Part shown: one piece after another, positions 1-5,387 of the stretch
Position numbering within the stretch: the first letter of the stretch is position 1
Layout: the number at the start of each line of letters is the position of its first letter
Source of the DNA: Clostridiales bacterium
GTDB lineage: Bacteria > Bacillota > Clostridia > Oscillospirales > CAG-272
Length of the DNA stretch: 25,510 nucleotides
Direction of reading: 5' to 3'
Assembly (NCBI GenBank): GCA_004554105.1
Contig: SFNW01000011.1
Coordinates: forward strand, 1 to 25,510
Made by a program: the position numbers and the translations under genes
The notes under the pieces: generated by a model
The model's input: only the letters and a program-made list of their open reading frames with translations
Databases searched by the model: none
What the model was told of the DNA's origin: nothing

Positions 1-278
1 AGTATCGGGCGGTGACTGTAACCGAGCTCCGTCAGTGTATATTCCACGCGCGGCGGGCCTTCGGGATAGACGGTGCGGGTGAGCAGGCCGTCAGCCTCCA
101 TTGAGCGCAGACTATCGGTCAGCACTTTCTGGCTGATGCCCTCCAGATCCTTTTTCAGCTCGTTGAAGCGCCACGGGCGCGAGAGCAGGTTGCGCATGAT
201 GAGCAGCTTCCACTTGCTGCCGATCAGAGCCACGGTGGTCGCCACCGGGCAGGCGGGCATTTCTTCCTTTGTAAGCAT
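1..278 (-). CDS. HxlR-family transcriptional regulator (partial, 3' end outside window)
   Basis: Reading the minus strand from the ATG at 278 gives about 92 residues of a winged-helix HxlR/MarR-like DNA-binding protein. Visible hallmarks are the N-terminal CPV segment with Cys10, GSKWKLLIMRNL, RPWRFNELKKDLEGISQKVL and GPPRVEYTLTELG, in the order usual for the family (recognition helix, then wing). In HypR of Bacillus subtilis the equivalent N-terminal Cys senses disulfide stress; that this protein does the same is inference. Family members are about 105-120 residues, so only some 15-25 residues are missing. It has its own consensus promoter overlapped by a long palindrome, which suggests autoregulation. 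It lies directly downstream of a broken mltG, an unusual neighbour. Its usual divergently transcribed target (often an oxidoreductase gene) is not seen here. Confidence 0.93.
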   Translation of the reverse strand, partial: MLTKEEMPACPVATTVALIGSKWKLLIMRNLLSRPWRFNELKKDLEGISQKVLTDSLRSMEADGLLTRTVYPEGPPRVEYTLTELGYSHRPI

Positions 279-293
279 ATATGCAGCACTTCT

Positions 294-333
294 TTTTGAA
301 TGTTACACTCCTATTATAGTGTAACATTCAAAA
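294..333. promoter_or_regulatory. 16-bp perfect inverted-repeat operator at the hxlR promoter
   Basis: The arms TTTTGAATGTTACACT (294-309) and AGTGTAACATTCAAAA (318-333) are perfect complements around an 8-base spacer. The repeat covers the -10 box and the presumed transcription start, the position expected for a dimeric repressor. Binding by the adjacent HxlR protein is inferred from position and from the known autoregulation of the family. Confidence 0.8.
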
Positions 334-341
334 TATTGCAA
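313..341 (-). promoter_or_regulatory. Sigma-A promoter of the hxlR gene
   Basis: On the minus strand a -35 TTGCAA (336-341) and a perfect -10 TATAAT (313-318) are separated by exactly 17 bases. The start codon of the HxlR gene lies 35 bases beyond the -10 box. The -10 lies inside the palindrome at 294-333, so a bound repressor would block RNA polymerase. Confidence 0.85.
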
Positions 342-364
342 GAGTCCTCCAAACGCGCTTCAAG

Positions 365-382
365 AGTTACCAAAAGGTGACT
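365..382. promoter_or_regulatory. Second short dyad (AGTTACC-4-GGTGACT)
   Basis: AGTTACC (365-371) and GGTGACT (376-382) form a near-perfect dyad (one T/G position) around AAAA. It overlaps the stop codon of the truncated mltG frame and lies just upstream of the hxlR promoter. It resembles the GTNACC-type dyads found near HxlR-controlled promoters, and could be the remnant of a divergent operator. Alternatively it is a weak hairpin at the end of the mltG transcript. Function is unproven. Confidence 0.4.
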
Positions 383-1569
383 ATGTAATAGATTTGTGCG
401 CACCCGCGCTGGGCGGGCTGTTCGTGACGTATCTGTATAACGTAGTCGACGGCATATTTGACCTCTTTTTCGACCATCGACGCCATCGTGACGACCTCGT
501 CGAGCGTCATGCCCAGCTCCTCGAGCCGCGTTTCCAAATTATCGCCGCAGATATAGGAGAGTTTCTTTTTGAAGTTGACGAGCATCTTGTAGACAATCGT
601 CTCGGCACTCGAATCGCTGTAAAACTGATAGGTGTCGGGGAACAGATAGCCCTCGAGACGGTAATACCGCCCGCCCGACGTGTCGAGGTCGGCGATAAAA
701 TCGAGCCCGTAATCGTAGTCGTTGATTGCGCTGACGAGTGCTTCGCGCGTGGAAATGCCGTTCTCGTCGGCGAGAATCGAGATGATGTCCTCCACCGTCG
801 AGCCCTCGGGGAAGGTCACCCATACCACCTCGCGCACATACTGCTTTTGGAACGCGTCGAGCAGTTGCATATAGTTCTTCATCGGCGTGACCGTGTAGGT
901 CCCGGGGATAAAGACGCTGTTGCCGTCCTTGTCCACGCCGCACTCGCCTTTGAGTTTGGCGTACAGGCGGAAGAGCGCGGGATATTCGATGATTCCCGCG
1001 TCGCCGAGAATCTTCGAGACGTCGGAGACGCTTGCGTTTTCGGGAATCACAACCTCAACTTCAGTGTCGGGCTTGACAAACGCAAAGACGTCGTTGGCAA
1101 CGACCACCACGACATAGGCGAGCAAAATCGAGACAAGCAGAACGGCGGTCATGTAGATGATCGCCTTGAACACGCCGTTTGCGGTAGACGAGCCTTCTTC
1201 GGACTTCGGTTTTTCGCCGCGCACGGGCGTTTTCAGCCCCGATTTCGGAAGGGCGTCGGTCAACTTGGTCTTTTCATTTTCCGCGTCGGCGGAAATCGGC
1301 TTTGCCTGTGCCGGCTTCGGCTGCGCCGGCTTCGGCTGCTGTGCCGGTTTCGGCTGCTGCGCCGGCTTCGGCTGCTGTGTCGGCTTCGGCTGCTGCACCG
1401 GCTTCGGTTGCTGCGTCGGCTTCGGCTGTTGCGTCGGCTTCGGCTGTTGCGTCGGCTTCGGCTGTGCCACATTCGGTTGTGATTCGGGTTTTGCCTGCGG
1501 CGCGTCGTTTTGCCCGAAGGCTTCGGGCGTGCGGCGCGGGCGCGGACGTTTGTTCTGATTTTCTTCCAT
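367..1569 (-). CDS. mltG: MltG/YceG-like endolytic murein transglycosylase, C-terminally truncated
   Basis: MltG is a membrane-anchored lytic transglycosylase that cuts nascent glycan strands. This 400-residue frame has a cytoplasmic tail of charged and Pro/Lys/Gln-rich sequence (residues 1-125), with about eight QPKPxQ hexapeptides at 36-83. A single membrane segment follows (about 136-160), then the LysM-like subdomain (VEVVIPENASVSDVSKIL) and the YceG catalytic domain with EGYLFPDTYQF and the catalytic motif ASMVEKE (Glu367). Normal family members continue about 100-120 residues beyond this Glu. Here only 33 residues follow, and those after KYAVDYV do not resemble the expected FYNRL region. 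The protein is therefore truncated and probably inactive, unless the junction is an assembly artefact. A modest AAGGA site precedes ATG 1569. It ends at the hxlR regulatory region. Confidence 0.88.
   Translation of the reverse strand: MEENQNKRPRPRRTPEAFGQNDAPQAKPESQPNVAQPKPTQQPKPTQQPKPTQQPKPVQQPKPTQQPKPAQQPKPAQQPKPAQPKPAQAKPISADAENEKTKLTDALPKSGLKTPVRGEKPKSEEGSSTANGVFKAIIYMTAVLLVSILLAYVVVVVANDVFAFVKPDTEVEVVIPENASVSDVSKILGDAGIIEYPALFRLYAKLKGECGVDKDGNSVFIPGTYTVTPMKNYMQLLDAFQKQYVREVVWVTFPEGSTVEDIISILADENGISTREALVSAINDYDYGLDFIADLDTSGGRYYRLEGYLFPDTYQFYSDSSAETIVYKMLVNFKKKLSYICGDNLETRLEELGMTLDEVVTMASMVEKEVKYAVDYVIQIRHEQPAQRGCAQIYYIVTFW
1321..1464 (-). repeat. 18-bp tandem repeats encoding QPKPxQ in mltG
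   Basis: Eight imperfect 18-base units encode QPKPTQ, QPKPVQ or QPKPAQ in the N-terminal cytoplasmic tail of MltG; a degenerate QPKPAQAKP continues to 1297. The units differ mainly in the fifth residue codon. Such low-complexity repeats can change copy number by slippage without shifting the frame. Role unknown, possibly a flexible tether. Confidence 0.85.
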
Positions 1570-1729
1570 CAGACAAGTTTCCTTTTCTTTGATCGGGTTA
1601 TGTCAAATTGTCCGCCAAGCGGACGGATTCAAACAAAATAAACCTTTCGGCTCGGGCGGATATGGAATCCGCCCCTACGGATTTATGCGCACGAAAAGCC
1701 CTGCGGTCGGATATTTTTCAACCGATTTT
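1570..1729. repeat. Intergenic spacer with two hairpins, probably a dispersed repeat remnant
   Basis: This 160-base gap separates the CPBP protease from mltG (both minus strand). It holds GTCCGC-CAA-GCGGAC (1610-1624) and GGGCGGAT-5-ATCCGCCC (1654-1674). The second, with its flanking CCTACGG, is like short dispersed hairpin repeats frequent in gut Clostridia; that resemblance is from memory and untested. A minus-strand TTGACA lies at the end near mltG, but no matching -10 box was found. A separate mltG promoter is therefore uncertain. Confidence 0.5.
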
Positions 1730-2629
1730 TTATCTCATACGAAGTATCACCACGGCGGCGAAAATCAATGCACAGAGCAAAAACGGCAGCGAGAAATACA
1801 CCGACGCGCCCGCGCGCAGCTTTGCCGCGCCGCGCAGCTTTTGCGGGGTGTAATCGCTCGACAGATTCTCGTCGGCGTACACGCGGTAGACCCGCGAGGC
1901 GGAGGAGAGCGCGAAAATCGTCAGCACGAGAAGCAAAAGCAGCATCACGATAAAGAGAAGCGCAAAGCTCTCAAGGTGCGCCGCAACGCCGCTTAAATAC
2001 ACGCCGGAATAGACCGACACGATATTGTAGACCGCGTGCAGCAAGACCGCCGCAAGCAGCGAGCGGCTGACGTAGACCGCAAAGCAGAGAATGACCGAGC
2101 AGAAAAAGTAGGTCACGAATTTTTCGAGACTCATGTGTGCAAATGCAAAGAGCATCGACGTGCCGACGATTGCCGCGCGTGTCCCGCAGACCTCAAACGC
2201 ACAGAGCAGCACGCCGCGGAAGAGAAATTCCTCGCAGACGGCGGGCAGCACGCAGAGCGTAAACAGCGTGAGCCACGGATTTGCCGTGCCCGAAACGCCC
2301 GAAGTCTCTGCGGTATCGAAACCGACCCGCTTGCCGACGAGCGAGAGCAGCGCACTGCCGAGCAAGAGACAGGCAAGCAGCAAGGCAAGCGTGCCGAGGC
2401 TGACCGCGCGCGGCAGGGCAAAACGCAGCCTTCGCGCATTGAAATCGCGGTAGACAAAGAGCCAAACCACCGCAGGGAGCAGGCAGGCAAGCGTCTGCGC
2501 AATGCCGACAAGCGGCAGCCGCCATGCGGACGGAAGATCCGCGCCGTCGGTCAGCCAGCCGTACATCAGCGTGAGAAAGTAGAGCGCGGCGGCGCAGAGC
2601 GGCGCCGTGGTATAGGGCTTCAGCTTCAT
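1730..2629 (-). CDS. CPBP-family intramembrane metalloprotease
   Basis: This 299-residue, very hydrophobic protein has about eight predicted membrane segments. It carries the three motifs of the CPBP (CAAX protease and bacteriocin-processing, Abi) family: EEFLFRG with Glu133-Glu134 and Arg138, FAFAH with His165, and LLHAVYN with His198 and Asn202. These residues form the metal-binding glutamate/histidine site of this family of membrane-embedded proteases. The substrate cannot be deduced. Its ATG overlaps the TGA of the upstream cyclo-ligase gene as ATGA (2626-2629), so it is probably translated by coupling. The C-terminal stretch after residue 230 holds one further membrane helix and a polar loop. 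Confidence 0.9.
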   Translation of the reverse strand: MKLKPYTTAPLCAAALYFLTLMYGWLTDGADLPSAWRLPLVGIAQTLACLLPAVVWLFVYRDFNARRLRFALPRAVSLGTLALLLACLLLGSALLSLVGKRVGFDTAETSGVSGTANPWLTLFTLCVLPAVCEEFLFRGVLLCAFEVCGTRAAIVGTSMLFAFAHMSLEKFVTYFFCSVILCFAVYVSRSLLAAVLLHAVYNIVSVYSGVYLSGVAAHLESFALLFIVMLLLLLVLTIFALSSASRVYRVYADENLSSDYTPQKLRGAAKLRAGASVYFSLPFLLCALIFAAVVILRMR

Positions 2630-3408
2630 TCGTCCAAATCCTTTGCGCGCGGCGGCTGATACTTTCCCTCATCGGGGGAAACATAGTGCGCGTCGTAGAA
2701 TTCGCGCTTGCGCGGCTCGGCGGGATTGCCGTCCTTGTCGACAAGCGGCACATAGCGGCGATGGCGCACCTCCCATTTCGGAGACTTTTCGATTTTGCGC
2801 GTAAATTGCAGCCCGCGCTCGGTCACGACGAGCGCAAGATTGACGTCTTGGTCGGTATAGGGAATCGGCGTGTCCGAAAAGAGCGCGTGATAGGTGACGC
2901 CTACTGCCGTCGAGCCGCGCAGAAAATCGGGGAAACGGCGAATATAGCGGTCGTACATACCCTTGCCGTAGCCGATGCGCCGCCCGCGACGGTCAAACAA
3001 CAGTCCCGGGACAAGCAGCAGCGTGCCCGCGTTCGGCGTCAGCCGACGCGCAGGGTCGGGCGTAGGCTCGGGAATCCGCATCGGACCGTTTTCGCAAAGC
3101 AATTCGCCGTCTGCGATTTCGTAAAACTCCATTTTGCAGGTTTCGTAGTCGCAGACCGGCAGCGCGACGCGCTTGCCGCGGCGAAACGCCTCCGCGATAA
3201 TCGGACGGACGTCGACCTCGCTGCCGACCGGACTGTAGCAAAAGACCGTGTCGCACAGACCGAAGGACGCCATTGCGACGATTTTCTGACAAATCGAAAG
3301 GCTTGCCTCAAGGCGGAACGCCGCAGGCATCGCATCGCGAAGTTCTCTTGCCGCTTTGCGTCGCTCAACCTTCGGATTTTCGGTTGTCATCTCCGCTGAT
3401 TCGCTCAT
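2626..3408 (-). CDS. 5-formyltetrahydrofolate cyclo-ligase
   Basis: The enzyme (MTHFS) uses ATP to convert 5-formyl-THF to 5,10-methenyl-THF, in the cytoplasm. Evidence includes an N-terminal basic helix (ERRKAARELRDAMP), YSPVGSEVDVRPII, and the nucleotide/folate-site motif RRIGYGKGMYDRYI near residues 146-160. The family is usually 180-200 residues; here about 60 charged residues (after ERGLQFTRKIEKSP) extend the C terminus with no domain I can name. Met7 is an alternative start, but ATG 3408 overlaps the stop of the DJ-1 gene as ATGA, which favours the longer form by coupling. Confidence 0.93.
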   Translation of the reverse strand: MSESAEMTTENPKVERRKAARELRDAMPAAFRLEASLSICQKIVAMASFGLCDTVFCYSPVGSEVDVRPIIAEAFRRGKRVALPVCDYETCKMEFYEIADGELLCENGPMRIPEPTPDPARRLTPNAGTLLLVPGLLFDRRGRRIGYGKGMYDRYIRRFPDFLRGSTAVGVTYHALFSDTPIPYTDQDVNLALVVTERGLQFTRKIEKSPKWEVRHRRYVPLVDKDGNPAEPRKREFYDAHYVSPDEGKYQPPRAKDLDE

Positions 3409-3944
3409 TTTGCAAGCACGGCACCGCCGAGTTTTTCGGCAGTCTCCTTCCCGCAGAAGATTTCGACAAGGGCAAGCCCGAATTCGAGTGCCGCACCCAT
3501 GCCGATTGCGGTAATGATTTTGCCGTCGCGCACAACGCGCTTATCCGACAGGTGTGCGCCGACAAGTTCGTTTTCAAAGCCGGGGAAGCAGACGGCTTCC
3601 TTGCCCGCAAGCAGACCGCGTCTGCCGAGCACCAGCGGCGCGGCGCAGATGGCGGCGAGATACGCGCCGCTTTTCGCCGCGTTGCGTACAAGCCCGTCGC
3701 AGAATTTCGACCCGTCTAAGTTTGTCGAGCCGGGCATTCCGCCGGGAAGTACGAGCATTTCAATATCGGAAAGCGAATTTTCCGCCGTCAGGTCGGCGGT
3801 GACCGTAATGCCGTGCGAGCCGGTGACGGTACGCTTTTCGGTAATGCTCACGGTCTTTGTCTCAACGCCTGCTCTGCGCAAAAGGTCCAGCGGGCAGAGC
3901 GCCTCGATTTCTTCAAATCCGTCTGCAAGCAGAATATAAACCAT
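3405..3944 (-). CDS. DJ-1/ThiJ-PfpI family protein
   Basis: The 179-residue protein fits the DJ-1/YajL subfamily in length. It starts MVYILLADGFEEIEAL, has the family's conserved Glu near residue 11-12 and the nucleophile elbow AAICAAPLVLG with the reactive Cys at residue 100. Family members act as redox-responsive or glyoxal-related deglycase/chaperone-like proteins; the exact reaction here is not known. I chose ATG 3944 because an AAAGGA site sits 11 bases upstream; ATG 3956 overlaps that site, and a longer frame to 4058 lacks family similarity. The 70-base gap upstream holds CTTCCC-TTGG-GGGAAG (plus strand), a small hairpin and possible weak terminator for the preceding GNAT gene. Confidence 0.92.
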   Translation of the reverse strand: MVYILLADGFEEIEALCPLDLLRRAGVETKTVSITEKRTVTGSHGITVTADLTAENSLSDIEMLVLPGGMPGSTNLDGSKFCDGLVRNAAKSGAYLAAICAAPLVLGRRGLLAGKEAVCFPGFENELVGAHLSDKRVVRDGKIITAIGMGAALEFGLALVEIFCGKETAEKLGGAVLAK

Positions 3945-4014
3945 AAAATTGACCATCCTTTCGGTAAGAATCGGAATTGTTATAGGCTTCCCTTGGGGGA
4001 AGGCTTGATTTGTC

Positions 4015-4731
4015 TCACACCTCGAGCAGCAAATCGGCGAAAATGCCGTCGGTGTCAATGTCTTTCTTCAAACAGGCAAGTGCCTTGTCCCGCACGGGAC
4101 GCGCGGGCGTCACGCCGATTGCGGCGTACAGGCTTCCCGAGCCGACTGCGGCAAAGCGGTCGCCGTCCGCCAGCGGCAGAGCGCCGCATTCGGCGAGCGA
4201 AAGCTCGAAGAGCGGGCGGTCGAGCAGCAGTCCGCCGTGCGCACGCGCGGCGCACAGTGCGCCGTCATAGCCGCAGGGGGAAAAGCCGCGCGGCGCTTCG
4301 CTATCGGGCGTACCGCCGACCGGTGCGCAGCCGTCAAACGCGCGGGTAAAGCCCTCGCGTCGGTAAAACCGCGCAAGTCCTCTGTCGGCGGGACAGAGCA
4401 AGAGAAAATCGTGCGCCGCGTCCTTTGCGGCGGCAAGCAGCGCACGGGCATACCCGCGCCCGCGCTGTTCTTCTGCCGTGCAGAGCGCGAACAGATAGAG
4501 TCCGCGAAAGGCTTCCCCGCCCGAAAACAGGGTCGCGTCAAAGAGGAAACAGCCCGAAGCGACGCCGCCGTCCGCCTCGACGCAGAGGTAAGTCCCGTCC
4601 GCGCCTGCGGCAAACAGGCGGTCGAGATAGCCGTCGCCGTCGCCGAACACCGCCTTGTGCAAACTTCTTGCCGCAGCCGAAACGGCGGGCGGCAGGCTGC
4701 CGACGCTGTACGCGGCGATTTGCCCGCTCAC
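4015..4731 (-). CDS. GNAT-family N-acetyltransferase
   Basis: The protein has 238 residues. Its N-terminal 130 residues fit the acetyl-CoA-dependent GNAT fold: a beta strand LYLFALCT, the acetyl-CoA loop QRGRGYARALL (motif A) at about residues 90-100, and FYRREGF near 125. The remaining 100 residues (GGLLLDRPLFELSLAE onward) are not recognisable and may shape the acceptor site. The acceptor is unknown. It starts with GTG at 4731, overlapping the TGA of the thymidylate kinase gene as GTGA, so translation is likely coupled. Confidence 0.85.
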   Translation of the reverse strand: MSGQIAAYSVGSLPPAVSAAARSLHKAVFGDGDGYLDRLFAAGADGTYLCVEADGGVASGCFLFDATLFSGGEAFRGLYLFALCTAEEQRGRGYARALLAAAKDAAHDFLLLCPADRGLARFYRREGFTRAFDGCAPVGGTPDSEAPRGFSPCGYDGALCAARAHGGLLLDRPLFELSLAECGALPLADGDRFAAVGSGSLYAAIGVTPARPVRDKALACLKKDIDTDGIFADLLLEV

Positions 4732-5387
4732 AGCCGCGTCACCTCGTCGAAAATTTCATCGGCAATCGCCTCGCGCGAACGGATTTTCCCGTCCGCACAG
4801 CAGAAAATCTTGTGAAAGCCGAGTTTTTCCGCCGCGTACAGCCCCGCCGCATAGCAGCGGCGCATATAGTCACCGTCGGTCTCGTGAATGTCCTTTTTTT
4901 CGCCGCGTCGGTCGACAAGCGCCATCGAAACCTCCGGCTCGACGACGAGATAGAGCGTCAAATCGGGGCGCGGCAGTCCGAGCCTGTCAAATTCAAAGTC
5001 GTACAGCCAGGAAAGAAAGCCGTCCCACTTGTCTTTTTGCAGCTTGGAAAGCTGATGTACCGCGTTGGCGCTGACATAGCGGTTGAAAATGATATAGTCG
5101 CATTCGCCGAGCAGTTTTCCCCAGTCGGTGCGCATACTGATGTAGCGGTCAACCGCGAAAAAGGTCGCCGCCGCGTAAGCGCCCGTGTCGTCGGGGTGTC
5201 CGCCGAGTGCGCCGCTAAGGTACATCCGCACGGCAAAGGACGAGTCATTCTCATACATCGGGAAACTGACGACCTCGGCGCGTTTTCCCGCCGCGCGCAG
5301 ACGCGCGGCGAGCAGTTCGCTCTGGGTATTCTTCCCGCTGCCGTCCAGCCCGTCGACAGAAATGAGCTTTGCTTTTCTTTGTTCCAT
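4728..5387 (-). CDS. tmk: Thymidylate kinase (dTMP kinase) or close relative
   Basis: This enzyme phosphorylates dTMP to dTDP for dTTP synthesis. The 219-residue protein has a P-loop DGLDGSGKNTQ at residues 12-22, the DR-type motif FNRYVSANAVHQLSKL near residues 100-115, and a LID-like DRRGEKKDIHE segment. The P-loop has Asn directly after Lys, with Thr next; Ala or Gln at that place occurs in some clostridial homologues, so this is probably tolerated. The LID is short. A general deoxynucleoside-monophosphate kinase is the main alternative. Its ATG overlaps the ftsK stop by one base (TGATG). Confidence 0.88.
   Translation of the reverse strand: MEQRKAKLISVDGLDGSGKNTQSELLAARLRAAGKRAEVVSFPMYENDSSFAVRMYLSGALGGHPDDTGAYAAATFFAVDRYISMRTDWGKLLGECDYIIFNRYVSANAVHQLSKLQKDKWDGFLSWLYDFEFDRLGLPRPDLTLYLVVEPEVSMALVDRRGEKKDIHETDGDYMRRCYAAGLYAAEKLGFHKIFCCADGKIRSREAIADEIFDEVTRL

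Noticed and set aside
394..1482. Long plus-strand frame rich in Arg-Leu repeats opposite mltG
   Set aside because: It is the antisense shadow of the QPKPxQ repeats and the GC-rich mltG codons; no ribosome site or family similarity.
3945..4058. N-terminal extension of the DJ-1 protein back to 4058
   Set aside because: The extra residues are not part of the family fold and the ribosome site favours ATG 3944.
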